Origin: Chloroflexota bacterium
GTDB lineage: Bacteria > Chloroflexota > Anaerolineae > 4572-78 > J111
Length of the DNA stretch: 54,328 nucleotides
Direction of reading: 5' to 3'
NCBI GenBank assembly: GCA_016860845.1
Contig: BOKF01000057.1
Span: 1-54,328, forward strand
Under the pieces are notes generated by a model. It did not search any database. It saw only the letters and a list, made by a program, of their open reading frames with translations, and had not been told where the DNA came from. This document shows positions 41,101 to 49,095 of the stretch, piece by piece. The position numbers and the translations under genes were made by a program. How positions within the stretch are numbered: position 1 is the stretch's first letter; each line of letters opens with the position of its first letter.

Positions 41101-42849
41101 AATCACTTCGCTGGAGGTGATTGAAACGACGTTGGTTAGAACTGTACCCAAATCTTGCGGCTCATCTACACTCAGTGTCAGGGTAATAATCCCACCACCG
41201 CCCTGGCCTCTGAGGAAGGGGATATTCCAGGCGATATTATTGGTAGTAGTAATACCAGGACTGACAGCAGGAGTGCCAACATCGGCAATATGGCTGGTGC
41301 TGAGAGGGAAGGTATCCTGGATAAAGACATTGGTGGCGTCGGCATTGCCGCTGTTGGTATAGCGGATAGTATAGGTTAATTGACCCCCGGCCTCGACCGG
41401 TTCGGGGAAACCTACTTTGAATATTTCCAAAACAGGGAGGCTTTCGACCGTGGTAGTGACCACAGGCAGGCCCACGATGTTCACTTCTGTATTCGTAGCG
41501 CTGACGGAATAGGTATCGTTGGTAATAACGGTACCACTGGTTAAAGGTGAGGTGACTCGAACCACCATAAACACGCTGGCGGTCTGATTCCTGTGCAGGG
41601 GTTCGGGGTCAGTAAAATCCCAGACAACCAGTGAACCATTTGATGAGACAATTCCGTCGGCGGGATTAATAAAACCGGCATCTTCAAATGTAGTATTAGC
41701 CGGGACCGTATCACTAATAACCACGTTGCTCGCCGGCCCTTTGGAGAAGCTATCATTGGTGATAGTCAGGATGTAAGTGATGAGATCACCCGCCTGAACA
41801 GGGTCCGGCGTATCCTCTTTGGTCACAGTCAGCGTCACCGGGGTTTCAACCGTTACCGTGACGGGAGCGCCCACCGCCGGGCTAAAAACATTGCCGCCGG
41901 CAACATTGTAATCTTGATTAACCAGTTCCGTCTTATCAGGCAATTCGTCATTAACGGTGACGGCAAAACTCACCGTGAAAGGGGTATTGGTACTAACTTG
42001 TGTGTCTGTAATCCAGGTCAAAACCGGGTTGTTAAAGATAGCCGCCGGAAAAGCCGAGTCGGTGACATAGGTAGTGCCAGCCGGAACTTGGTCGGTAATG
42101 GTATAGAAGCCGCTGGTAGCCATATGGCCGATGTTGGTAATGGTCAGAGTATAGGTTAAAACGTCAAGTGGTTCTGCCGTAGTAGAAGGGGCAACGGCTT
42201 TACTGATCTCCCAGGTGGGGGCAAAAACAGTCGTGGTAATCGTTTCAGCGCCGGCATCGGCAAAGGGGGAAGGTGAATCGGCTTGAATCCCATAACTGCC
42301 GGCAGCATTGGCAATTTGGGTTAAGTCGGGAAGAGGCTGGTTAACCTGGACCACGTAACTTAGAGTAACAGCCGTACCCGCCGTAATAACCCCACCAAAA
42401 CCAGTATTAGGGGATAACAATTGCCAAAAGGCCAGATTGTCATCACCACAACCAGTTGAACCATTGAAAAGCCAACCGCTTGGCGGATCAATCATCAGGA
42501 TACACCTGGTATTGGCCGGCACGGTATCCGTGACCGTGACATAGGTAAGATTAAAAGAAGTATCATTTCTGACAACCAAAGTATAGGTCAGTAACCCTCC
42601 CTCATTAACAGTCGGGGTAGGGCTGGCCGTTTTGGTAATAGTTAAGCCGCCGGTGGCATGGACTATTTCAGCCCCAAAGGGCAGAGACAGGTCTAGCTGC
42701 CCGGAGAAGGGCAAATGCGGGTTGATTCTCGCCGTGAGGGGAAGTACCAATAAGATCAGCGCGAAAACAAAGGCCAATAAAAAAGATAAACTTAGACGAA
42801 ACCACTTATTTTTGCCGAAAGTTGGTAGAGTATAGATTTTGTTGTCCAT
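38200..42849 (-). CDS. Giant surface protein with seven DUF11 repeats, Ig-like domains and CARDB domain
   Basis: 1549 residues. N-terminal membrane/signal segment (LSLSFLLAFVFALILLVLPL, about 18-40). Six DUF11 domains follow to about residue 840, each with the x-K-x-x-x-P...LTYTL-x-x-x-N core (LTITKTASPTPTVNEGG, WEISKAVAPST, LTVTKEDTPDPVQAGD, LEIFKVGFPEPVEAGG, LHIQKTADPSPVAVGS, LVVTKFVSPTGFIRAGD). Then several Ig-like/invasin-type domains with the DAFGN/DVFGN motif, a seventh DUF11 (LTITKTANPASG), the motif DVFLPVIFK, and a CARDB-type domain (SPANPSAGQPVVVTVVITNVG). No C-terminal anchor. Probable adhesin or S-layer-associated fibre. Confidence 0.88.
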   Translation of the reverse strand: MDNKIYTLPTFGKNKWFRLSLSFLLAFVFALILLVLPLTARINPHLPFSGQLDLSLPFGAEIVHATGGLTITKTASPTPTVNEGGLLTYTLVVRNDTSFNLTYVTVTDTVPANTRCILMIDPPSGWLFNGSTGCGDDNLAFWQLLSPNTGFGGVITAGTAVTLSYVVQVNQPLPDLTQIANAAGSYGIQADSPSPFADAGAETITTTVFAPTWEISKAVAPSTTAEPLDVLTYTLTITNIGHMATSGFYTITDQVPAGTTYVTDSAFPAAIFNNPVLTWITDTQVSTNTPFTVSFAVTVNDELPDKTELVNQDYNVAGGNVFSPAVGAPVTVTVETPVTLTVTKEDTPDPVQAGDLITYILTITNDSFSKGPASNVVISDTVPANTTFEDAGFINPADGIVSSNGSLVVWDFTDPEPLHRNQTASVFMVVRVTSPLTSGTVITNDTYSVSATNTEVNIVGLPVVTTTVESLPVLEIFKVGFPEPVEAGGQLTYTIRYTNSGNADATNVFIQDTFPLSTSHIADVGTPAVSPGITTTNNIAWNIPFLRGQGGGGIITLTLSVDEPQDLGTVLTNVVSITSSEVITPQFFTTFNTINSSPNLHIQKTADPSPVAVGSVLTYTIAYSNDGNANAVGAAITDVLDSRVSFNDASPGYTFNNGLVSWAGLSIPANGQDQVLTLSVTVPPTLPNDSLLMNDVTVVAANVVATDSITTLVQAPTLVVTKFVSPTGFIRAGDNVEYRIIYTNTGAITITLPGVLITDTLPVSVTNIVSGSTEATFVTALPPEYVWTDTDLPPGGFGVITLTGQVITSPWASSGGQISNSVIIAGSGYSATTTTDIQGRPGLPFTLTVTAVPPTQQVGLNVLTGAQAEDIFGNPVFDGTSITLTTSLSGSTINGSSAPVVINTSGGQVSANLSSTVASTTTLGAQISGASSSIITTTIVTFTPGAVDRFILAATSPQTAGVTFPISITAVDVFGNRVTSANDTVTINDTTGTITPISTTLVNGFRVGNFRVFSATSPALDTITAISGTITGTVDVEIRPNVPTTLTVTAVPTSINVCQTAAVTTTLTDAFGNAIPSKEVNLALIPGATSDFSPNPGNTNSAGIFTSTLTGRTPSNLATIQATTASPLLIDTATIRIITPAIATNLNLTVIPNPLAVGGNTATVTATVLDCFGASPNQVVTFTVSDLTLVSLNPAVRTTNASGVATTTVTSNSTEGVVVITATVGSLVQTRTLILNTQALTITKTANPASGAEVRPNNIINYTLQVRNTGTGTATNVVISDTLPAGVSFVACTPPANCSGGPTTTVTTPALGPNQVFTANIQVSVSAVPSGTILSNQARVLSSQTPLTTSNIVTHSVTTATLDVFLPVIFKDFASRPDLISSFSLSPANPSAGQPVVVTVVITNVGTGSTGNGFWVDFYINPTPAPTTGNQRWDKLGSTVSPKQGIAWAIPSPGLAPGASIILTSNGVGGLAPSGPQTIWNGSFVAGTQDLFVYADSFSQNGSPNGGIVESNESNNRSELHFVAPLSGGELIDLSNLPDPASLPPRWDP

Positions 42850-42897
42850 GGCAACGCGACTCCCTTTTAAGAGACAAATTGTCCGGTCAGTTAAGAT

Positions 42898-43698
42898 TTA
42901 GCGGTATTTCCAAAACCAGACCAAGCCAACAATGAACAAAACTGCACCGGCTAAACCGGCCGTAACCCAGGCGTTTAATAATGAAGGCGTATCCGCCGCT
43001 ACAGTTTGAGAAGCTGTGATTGATATAGATGTGGCCGTATTGGCTCCGGTTGGATTAGCTTGAGCTTCGAGAGTTGTAGCACGAGCATTTGAGGTCGAGG
43101 TCAGGCTGGGGTTAACCGAAAGCTGCGTCGGAGGCGCAGCAGTAGGAGTTGGAGCGGGTGTGTCAATAGGTTGAGCAGTAGGCGATGGGATTGGTGGAAC
43201 AGTCAACACCGGAATTTGTACAGGTGGGCCAGCAACAAGGGGTTGACTACTTTCTATGGTGGTCACTACATACTCATCCATAATAAGTTGCCGACCCGCC
43301 AAATCGGGGGAAATATTTACCGCAAAATCAAAAGCCATTCCTCCGCCTGCAGCAATGGGCTGCTGGGTTACCCAGATAATTTCCCCCGCTTTACCCCGCT
43401 GAACCCCACCCACCAGCCAGTTCGCATTGGCAAAATAAGTGTCAATTAAAGTTGTGCCTGCCGGTGTTTTGGCTCTAACAACAATATCTTTTAAGGGCGA
43501 TTGGCTGACATTGGTGATGGTCAGGGTATAAGTGAAAGGCTGTCCACCGACTGCATGATCCGCCTGTGGGGCTAAGCTAATTTCAAAAGAGGTAGGTTCC
43601 TGGGCCAGAGCCACCATGCAAAAACTCAACAGAGCTATTATGGCAAGGGTGAACTGCACCGCCATCATGCTAACAAATCGCTGCACTGAGAACTGCAT
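42898..43698 (-). CDS. Membrane-anchored surface protein with DUF11-like domain
   Basis: 266 residues. Signal peptide (MAVQFTLAIIALLSFCMVALA, cleaved near ALA-QE), a DUF11-like beta domain (FEISLAPQADHAVGGQPFTYTLTITN), a Pro/Thr-rich stalk (about 165-225) and a C-terminal helix (AWVTAGLAGAVLFIVGLVWFW) ending KYR. This is the sorting layout of the protein at 36483. First gene of the surface cluster, 48 nt before the giant gene. Confidence 0.8.
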   Translation of the reverse strand: MQFSVQRFVSMMAVQFTLAIIALLSFCMVALAQEPTSFEISLAPQADHAVGGQPFTYTLTITNVSQSPLKDIVVRAKTPAGTTLIDTYFANANWLVGGVQRGKAGEIIWVTQQPIAAGGGMAFDFAVNISPDLAGRQLIMDEYVVTTIESSQPLVAGPPVQIPVLTVPPIPSPTAQPIDTPAPTPTAAPPTQLSVNPSLTSTSNARATTLEAQANPTGANTATSISITASQTVAADTPSLLNAWVTAGLAGAVLFIVGLVWFWKYR

Positions 43699-44090
43699 GG
43701 TATCCTTTGGCTGTGACTACTAAAGCTCTGGCAGTTGCGGTAGTTAACATAGAGTCTTAATTGTGGCGAAAAAGATTCGGTGTAGCCTGATAAAGAGCCA
43801 ATTTTAAGACTGATAGGCCAAGATGTGCTATCGACACTCCCATTATAAGACATAACATAATGAAAATACAGGAGCAAAAGTACCCCGGAGCCAGCCGGTT
43901 TATTTAACAAAAAGTACTTGAGCACCGTGCCCTAAAGTACCCATTCCCTTTTCAGCAACAAGGGGCGACATTTTGGCAAAAGCAATTCGGCTTTAGCAGG
44001 TAGAGAGAAAAAGTGAGGAAAAATGAGTTATAAAGTGAAGATAAGGAAGCGCCCAGAGCGTCTGTCTGGCAGGCGAATGATCAGAACAGC
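43699..44090 (-). promoter_or_regulatory. Gene-free stretch with probable promoter of the surface cluster
   Basis: No gene is seen in 392 nt. On the minus strand TATAATG (TATAAT at 43842-43847) stands about 144 nt before the surface cluster; no good -35 exists. The rest is AT-rich leader and the space behind the TPR gene, without a clear hairpin. Confidence 0.4.
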
Positions 44091-44828
44091 TTACTGGCTG
44101 CGCAGGGTATCCAGGTAACGTTGGGCTTCCTGACTGGCGCGCGGGTCTTGGTTGGAGTTGCGGGCCAAGAATGTTTCAAAAGCTTGGATTGCTTCTGTTT
44201 TTTGATTCAATACGTTATAAGCTACCCCCAAACTAAAATAAGGTTCAGCCAAATCAGGGTCTAATTCAATGGCCTGTTGAAGCTGGTCAATTGCCTGTTT
44301 AACTGCGTTCGGGTCAGGCGGATTGCCCTTAAGCAGGGCCTGCTGCAAGTATAATGCCCCCAGGTTATAAGCCACATCCCCGTCAGTGGGGTCAAGTTCA
44401 AGCGCCTTCTGGTACTGCGAAGCGGACAAATCTAACTGGCCCAATTGGTAGTAAACGACGCCCAGATTAGCGTAAGCGCTTTGAAAATTAGGGTCCAGTT
44501 CAATCGCTTTTTGATAAGCAGCCTGGGCCTGCTCCCACTGCCCCGCATCGGTGTAAGCATTACCCAGCTCAAATTGGGCCTGGGCTGAATTTGGATTAGC
44601 CTGGGCCGTCGCTTCGGGCGCTGTTACCTGGGTTGGAGCTAGGGGAGATACATTTGCGGGAGTGGCTGGCCCGATTTTGTTTTGTTCCTGAAAGAACTGA
44701 TAGGCCAGGACGCCAACAATAACCAGGGAGAGAATCGCGAGGATAGTTCGCCACCCCAAGCTCTGGCTTCTTCTTTCTGGTGAGGCATCCGACTCGGCCA
44801 CCTCTTCGGCTGCTGGTTCGTCGTTCAT
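44091..44828 (-). CDS. TPR protein with N-terminal membrane anchor
   Basis: 245 residues. A charged cytoplasmic start, one membrane helix (TILAILSLVIVGVLAYQFF, about 27-45), a Pro/Ala linker, then at least four TPR units (AQFELGNAYTDAGQWEQAQAAYQKAIELDPN; SAYANLGVVYYQLGQLDLSASQYQKALELDP; a variant; EPYFSLGVAYNVLNQKTEAIQAFETFL). It probably scaffolds partners at the outer face of the membrane. Starts 2 nt after the MBL hydrolase stop: same operon. Confidence 0.85.
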   Translation of the reverse strand: MNDEPAAEEVAESDASPERRSQSLGWRTILAILSLVIVGVLAYQFFQEQNKIGPATPANVSPLAPTQVTAPEATAQANPNSAQAQFELGNAYTDAGQWEQAQAAYQKAIELDPNFQSAYANLGVVYYQLGQLDLSASQYQKALELDPTDGDVAYNLGALYLQQALLKGNPPDPNAVKQAIDQLQQAIELDPDLAEPYFSLGVAYNVLNQKTEAIQAFETFLARNSNQDPRASQEAQRYLDTLRSQ

Positions 44829-44830
44829 CT

Positions 44831-45472
44831 CTAAGATTTTGCGTCAAGCAGCACTATCTGTGTTTCTTCAGGCAGGCTGGACTTGGTTAATTTGAGCGTA
44901 TCCATCGTGTCCGCTTTAGCCAGCCCCATTTCCTTCAAAAATTTCTCCACCGGGTCCAATTTTATGGTCAAGCCGGGCAGGTGATAATGCATGGGGATGA
45001 CAATATACGGCTCGATCAAGCTGATGACCTCTGCCGCCTGGGCGGCGTTAAGCGCGTTTTGTCCACCCACCGGCACCATTAAGACCTCGATGCTGCCTAA
45101 ATCTTCCACCTGATTTTGGGTAGGGACATGACTCAGGTCACCGAGGTGACAGATCGCAATATCCTCCATATAAATCACATAAATATTGTTTTGGACCGTT
45201 TCGTCACCGTTCTTCTTTTTAGGCCCGGTCAGATGAATACCGGTAATAAAAACGCCGCCAATTTCATACTCTCCGGGACCATCAACAACTTTAAATTCTC
45301 CTTTCAGTCCGGCGGTATGATTGTGGTGCGGGGAGGCGTGGCTGATCGTAACAATATCGGCTTTAGGGCGCGGCAACGACAGTCCCAAGGTTTTATCATA
45401 AGGATCGGTAACAACAGTTGTATTGCGGTCTTTCAAGCGGAAACAGGCATGACCGTACCAAGTAATTTCCAT
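44831..45472 (-). CDS. Metallo-beta-lactamase-fold hydrolase (UlaG-like)
   Basis: 213 residues. MEITWYGHACFRLKDRNTTVVTDPYD is the UlaG/MBL N-terminus; the metal site reads ISHASPHHNH (normally S/T-H-x-H-x-D-H, here Asp is replaced by Asn), with later ligands in ICHLGDLSH and PMHYHLPGL. The missing Asp may alter metal number or activity. Substrate unknown. Upstream gene of an operon with the TPR protein. Confidence 0.85.
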   Translation of the reverse strand: MEITWYGHACFRLKDRNTTVVTDPYDKTLGLSLPRPKADIVTISHASPHHNHTAGLKGEFKVVDGPGEYEIGGVFITGIHLTGPKKKNGDETVQNNIYVIYMEDIAICHLGDLSHVPTQNQVEDLGSIEVLMVPVGGQNALNAAQAAEVISLIEPYIVIPMHYHLPGLTIKLDPVEKFLKEMGLAKADTMDTLKLTKSSLPEETQIVLLDAKS

Positions 45473-45625
45473 AATAAGTTAAACTATTCCTTTGGCAAGA
45501 CCCAACAGATATGAGGATTTATGACCATTCTACCATGCTTTAGAGGAAAAGGGAAGTTAAACCAACTGTACATAACACATGAATCTCGGCCCAGCGAACA
45601 GATTAAAACAGGCTAAAATAAAAAA

Positions 45626-45645
45626 CGGGGGCATGACTGCCCCCG
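45626..45645 (-). terminator. Intrinsic terminator after the winged-helix gene
   Basis: CGGGGGCA (45626-45633), TGAC loop, TGCCCCCG (45638-45645); the minus strand continues with TTTTTTATTTT. Twenty nt behind the stop of the winged-helix gene. Confidence 0.85.
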
Positions 45646-45665
45646 GCTGGTATAAAAAATATGAG

Positions 45666-45998
45666 TTAGATGATTGGCCGATCGGCCAATTGAGTAGCAA
45701 ACTTCAGAATCACCCGCCGTAGGTGAGGGGTTTGGGTTAACTGGTACGCGGTTTGATCGTTCCGCGCCTGGGTCTGCTCCAGAATACCCACCAGGGCCAG
45801 ATCACCCAACTCCGGTTGAATAGAGTGGATACTGCGTCCAATTCGCCGGGCAATTTGTGAAGCCGGGGCAGAAAAGTTAGGGTTATGGGCAAAAAAGGTC
45901 AAAATATCCCACTTCAGCAAATCCGTAGCATATCTTTCGACAAAAACTAAAAAATCTACATCAACTTCTTTGGTCGGGGGCCGCAGCAAACTTTCCAT
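45666..45998 (-). CDS. Small winged-helix-like protein
   Basis: 110 residues from the ATG at 45998; a TTG at 46019 is an alternative with seven more residues. LLKWDILTFFAHNPNFSAPASQIARRIGRSIHSIQPELGDLALVGILEQ has the helix-turn-helix plus wing layout of MarR/ArsR-type regulators, followed by YQLTQTPHLRRVILKFATQL. No ligand domain. Probably a DNA-binding protein; the target is unknown. Divergent from the gene at 46362, with a repeat-rich 363-nt gap between. Confidence 0.65.
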   Translation of the reverse strand: MESLLRPPTKEVDVDFLVFVERYATDLLKWDILTFFAHNPNFSAPASQIARRIGRSIHSIQPELGDLALVGILEQTQARNDQTAYQLTQTPHLRRVILKFATQLADRPII

Positions 45999-46183
45999 AC
46001 CTAGAGACTCCAGCAACAACTTCCTATAGAAAACTCTAGCTTTTATTGACGGAACTTACAATAGTACCAAGGTCAATCCACAAGAGAATTGGCTTATTTG
46101 GGAGAAAATTATAAGGTTAGACTAAGCCGGGATTATAGACTGATTGATTTGGCAGTCAAACTACCAAAAAAGACCAGCCCTTC

Positions 46184-46195
46184 TTCCCCAGGGAA
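46184..46195. repeat. TTCCCCAGGGAA dodecamer, copy 1
   Basis: Inverted repeat TTCCC-CA-GGGAA. First of five copies confined to 46-54 kb. In the divergent intergenic region. Confidence 0.7.
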
Positions 46196-46237
46196 GGACC
46201 TGATTATACTACCAACTGACCACACCGATATGCTCGC

Positions 46238-46300
46238 AGGTCAGCGTCCGAGGAAGCTGGTCGTCTCTTTGTCCGCTTCCTACCCAGAAGCCGCTGACCT
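46238..46300 (+). promoter_or_regulatory. Structured leader hairpin upstream of the 46362 gene
   Basis: AGGTCAGCG (46238-46246) pairs perfectly with CGCTGACCT (46292-46300); inside, GGAAGC (46252-46257) pairs with GCTTCC (46275-46280). The hairpin ends 61 nt before the start codon. Candidate cis-acting RNA or protein-binding site. Confidence 0.45.
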
Positions 46301-46312
46301 TCTTCCCAACTC

Positions 46313-46359
46313 TTCCCCAGGGACGACGAAGAGTAACCCCATACATTTCCTTGAGGAAA
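46313..46359 (+). repeat. Leader repeat copy 1 (dodecamer plus TTTCC-TTGA-GGAAA hairpin)
   Basis: TTCCCCAGGGAC, then GAGTAACC, then CATACATTTCCTTGAGGAAA, ending 2 nt before the ATG and supplying its GAGG ribosome site. Nearly the same string occurs at 49096-49142 before the methylase. Confidence 0.7.
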
Positions 46360-46361
46360 TC

Positions 46362-46751
46362 ATGCCAGCCTACGAGCTGGTCCTTCTTGTTTTAGAGGAT
46401 TATTCCGCGCCGACCAAAGCTCAGATTGAGGAACTGTTTATCCCCCTGGTCGCTGACGTCGATTGGAACAACAAGATTGCCCAGGAAGAAGCCTCCGGCA
46501 ACACCGTATTCGTGTTCCGCAAGCGGAATCTGATCGTTGGCGAGCAGCCGATCATTATCCGCTACGGCTACAGCGCCCAGGTCGAGGATATCGTCCTGAC
46601 CATCACCGGCACCACCCTGCCCACCGGCTACAGTCTCGAAGGGGTGAAGCTGCACGAAGTCGTTGCAGCTGAGAAAGCCAACGACAAGCGGAAAGCCGCT
46701 GTCGAAGCCGAGAACAAGCGCGCCGCTGCCTTCGCTCGCTTGGGCTTCTAA
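46362..46751 (+). CDS. Unrecognised 129-residue protein
   Basis: Starts MPAYELVLLVLEDYSAPTKAQIEELFIPLVADVDWNNK, with GAGGAAATC before the ATG. The frame is open upstream for 91 more codons, but these contain the repeats and leader hairpin and are unlikely to be translated. Middle: NTVFVFRKRNLIVGEQPIIIRYGY, a beta-rich stretch; the end is a Lys/Glu/Ala-rich helix (EKANDKRKAAVEAENKRAAAFARLGF). Soluble, no signal peptide. No family recognised. A perfect terminator follows. Confidence 0.65.
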   Translation: MPAYELVLLVLEDYSAPTKAQIEELFIPLVADVDWNNKIAQEEASGNTVFVFRKRNLIVGEQPIIIRYGYSAQVEDIVLTITGTTLPTGYSLEGVKLHEVVAAEKANDKRKAAVEAENKRAAAFARLGF

Positions 46752-46764
46752 TCAATTCAACTGC

Positions 46765-46824
46765 AAAGCGGCCTTCCACGTCCCCCAAGGGGAGGCGAAG
46801 TGCTCTGGAAGGCCGCTTTTTTTT
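46765..46824 (+). terminator. Intrinsic terminator after the 46362 gene
   Basis: AAAGCGGCCTTCCA (46765-46778) pairs perfectly with TGGAAGGCCGCTTT (46806-46819) and ends in eight T. Very strong. Confidence 0.92.
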
Positions 46825-47239
46825 CGCCGCTTATAGGCTTCCGTACCCCCTCGCGCTTCGCGCACCCCTTGGGGGTGTGGGGGGGCAAATCAGGGGCTAA
46901 CGCCCCTCTCCTTGGCTCAGTTGCCGGGGTTTAACGATGCATGGTTTCCTGTTTTGACCCAATGAACTGATTTACCCCCAATTTCTGGGGTACACATTAT
47001 TCAAGATTTCTGATACAATTGTGAAAAACCGAACAATAAGCCAAGTTGGGAGTATCGGGATGGTTGGGTATGTTTCGGTTTGCTGGCAAATGAGAAAAAT
47101 AAAGCAGTGAGAAATTTCACATTTTGGGGTATGCTGTTTTTAGTGTTTTGACACACTCTGAATGAACTACGAAGAACCCAAAGGGACACAGTAATTTTTG
47201 GGGCCATTATAACCCTTCAATACAAACGGAGATTTCGCA
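46825..47239. other. Gene-free stretch with palindromes and FIST promoter
   Basis: No gene. Holds C/G-run hairpins near 46850-46890 (CGCGCTTCGCGC; CACCCC-TT-GGGGGTG), AGGGGC-TAAC-GCCCCT near 46892-46907, and then the promoter box described at 46973. The remaining leader of about 210 nt before FIST is AT-rich and unassigned. Confidence 0.5.
46973..47019 (+). promoter_or_regulatory. Palindromic box and promoter of the FIST gene
   Basis: TACCCC-CAATTTCT-GGGGTA (46973-46992), then TACAAT (47014-47019). A TACACA at 46991-46996 has the right 17-bp spacing for a -35. The box contains CCCCAATTTCTGGGG, found exactly, inverted, at 49825. Its centre lies about 43 nt before the predicted start. Confidence 0.6.
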
Positions 47240-48556
47240 ATGGCAGGTCAGATAAAGAAAATGTTAGATCAGATTATTGAAAGCCGGTCTGGGGGCGATT
47301 CCTTTCTGGCGCTAACAACAAAGGCCAAAGTAGTTATGAAAGGTATCAATCCTGATAAGTATGATTATAATTCCCCAGATGATCCTTTGGTTGTCAAACA
47401 TGTGAGACGAATAGCCAAAGAACTACAAGTGCCCCTCCCAGAGGAAACGATGGCCATTAAACCTGTATACTCAATGGAAACATCCCCCGAAAAAAACGCC
47501 GCCGAGCTTGCCGCCCAATTATCAGACATCTCAGCCAAGTTCATTTTGTTTTTTGCCTCATCAAACTTTGAGCCTGCTGCTCTGGGAACGGCGATGAAAA
47601 ATCACTTCCCCAAAGCGGATATTATTGGCTGCACCACCGCCGGTGAACTTGTCAACGAAAAAGTGCTCAAGAATTCGGTGGTAGCAATGGCATTTGATTC
47701 CGAAGCCCTGGAAGATGTTGCTATTGGTGTGGTAGAAAACCTCAAAACCGAAAACCAGGTTCCACAAGTATTCGCTGCCTTTGAAGAGCACACCAAACAA
47801 AAGATGATAGATCTTGATGTGAACCGATATGTCGGACTTATCCTCATTGACGGTCTGAGTGGCGCTGAGGAGAAGGTGATGGACAAGATTGGCGATCTCA
47901 CCAATATTCTCTTTGTAGGTGGATCGGCCGCAGATGATATGAAACTCCAAGTCACTTATGTTTTTGCCAATGGAAAGGCGTACACCAATGCCGCGGTATT
48001 AGCCCTCTTAAAACCCAAAACCGGCTTTGAGGTGGTCAAGACCCAGAGTTTTTGTGCTGTGGACAAGGTACTCAAGGCCACACGGGTGAATGAAGCCGAA
48101 CGAATCGTATATGAATTTAACGGCAAGCCAGCTCGCGAGGCCTACGCCAGTGCGGTTGAGTTGCCGGTGGAGCAAGCCAGCAGCAAGTTTATGGACCAAC
48201 CCTTTGGCTTGATGGTAGAGGAAGAACCTTTTGTGCGTGGTCTTAGGGAGTTCCAAGATGATGCCCTGGTGTTTTTCTGCCATATTAAGGAAGGGATGGA
48301 ACTCAGTTTGCTCCAACCTACGGATATTGTTCAGGATACCCAGGCGGTCATCCAGGCCAAGAAGGAAAAACTGGGCCAAATTTCTGGCTTGATCCACTTT
48401 AACTGTTGCTTCCGGGCACTCCAATTAGAGCAGTGGGGACAATGGGAGAAGTACGGGAAAATCTTTGCCGATATTCCTACGGTGGGATTTTCCACCTATG
48501 GCGAGCAATATCTGGGACATATCAACCAGACTTCCACGATGTTGATTTTTACTTGA
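47240..48556 (+). CDS. FIST-domain sensory protein
   Basis: 438 residues. After a 75-residue N-terminal helical extension come FIST-N (FILFFASSNFEPAALGTAMKNHFPKADIIGCTTAGELVNEKVLKNSVVAMAF) and FIST-C (AREAYASAV, FGLMVEEEPFVRGLREFQDDALVFFCHIKEGMELSLLQPTDIV, LIHFNCCFRALQLEQWG, PTVGFSTYGEQYLGHINQTS). No kinase or cyclase is attached. The domain is thought to sense small ligands, perhaps amino acids. The ATG follows CGGAGA. It has its own box-containing promoter and terminator. Confidence 0.88.
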   Translation: MAGQIKKMLDQIIESRSGGDSFLALTTKAKVVMKGINPDKYDYNSPDDPLVVKHVRRIAKELQVPLPEETMAIKPVYSMETSPEKNAAELAAQLSDISAKFILFFASSNFEPAALGTAMKNHFPKADIIGCTTAGELVNEKVLKNSVVAMAFDSEALEDVAIGVVENLKTENQVPQVFAAFEEHTKQKMIDLDVNRYVGLILIDGLSGAEEKVMDKIGDLTNILFVGGSAADDMKLQVTYVFANGKAYTNAAVLALLKPKTGFEVVKTQSFCAVDKVLKATRVNEAERIVYEFNGKPAREAYASAVELPVEQASSKFMDQPFGLMVEEEPFVRGLREFQDDALVFFCHIKEGMELSLLQPTDIVQDTQAVIQAKKEKLGQISGLIHFNCCFRALQLEQWGQWEKYGKIFADIPTVGFSTYGEQYLGHINQTSTMLIFT

Positions 48557-48650
48557 GTAAAAAAATAGTGTCGTTCCCAAGAGCAACAAATGAACACAGG
48601 TGAACTCGGTCGTTAGCCCGTTCAAATAAAAGTAACCTCATTTAATCCTC

Positions 48651-48684
48651 ACGCGGACATCCGAAAAGGCGCTCCGCGTTTTTT
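48651..48684 (+). terminator. Intrinsic terminator after FIST
   Basis: ACGCGGA (48651-48657) pairs with TCCGCGT (48673-48679), followed by a run of T. Ends the FIST transcript before the converging receiver fragment. Confidence 0.8.
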
Positions 48685-48719
48685 ATTTCCCCAGACCTTG
48701 ATGAATAACATCACCTATA

Positions 48720-49094
48720 TCAGGAGTGAGCATCATGCAGTTCCCCTTCCAAATCCTCGATTTCGATAAGCAACTCCGGCGGCGCAGCAATCCCCAACAG
48801 GGCCTGGCGCTCTTTGAGCTTATTCAGCCGGCGCGTCTTGGCGATGAGCTGGGCCTGACGGCCCGCGGTTTGGAGGGTTAGCTCAGCTTCGAGTTGGTGG
48901 GTCGTCTGCATCGCCAGCAGGATACGGATATGCCGGTAGAGTTTAGCGACGTTGACCGGCTTTTGAAAGAAGCCGTCCACGCCCCGCTGGGCCGCCTCCT
49001 GCCGGGTGCGTTCGTCGCCATACGCGGAGACTACGATCACCGGGAGGCGGGAATTTACTTTACAAATGATCTCAAGCACTCTCCACCAAATCAA
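48720..49094 (-). pseudogene. Truncated receiver protein with EAD-like helical tail
   Basis: The 124 readable codons start inside a receiver: VLEIICKVNSRLPVIVVSAYGDERTRQEAAQRGVDGFFQKPVNVAKLYRHI holds the Thr/Ser strand and the conserved Lys, but the first half with the phospho-acceptor Asp is absent. The C-terminal part (RRLNKLKERQALLGIAAPPELLIEIEDLEGEL) is a helical pair typical of effector-associated domains in cyanobacterial and Chloroflexota NTPase/CHAT signalling proteins. The break near 49085-49095 coincides with the leader repeat of the methylase gene, suggesting loss of the 5' half by insertion. The apparent start is not genuine. Confidence 0.65.
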
Positions 49095-49095
49095 C

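Noticed and set aside
46089..46361. N-terminal extension of the 46362 protein
   Set aside because: The stretch contains two dodecamers and a long hairpin, and the ATG at 46362 has its own ribosome site.
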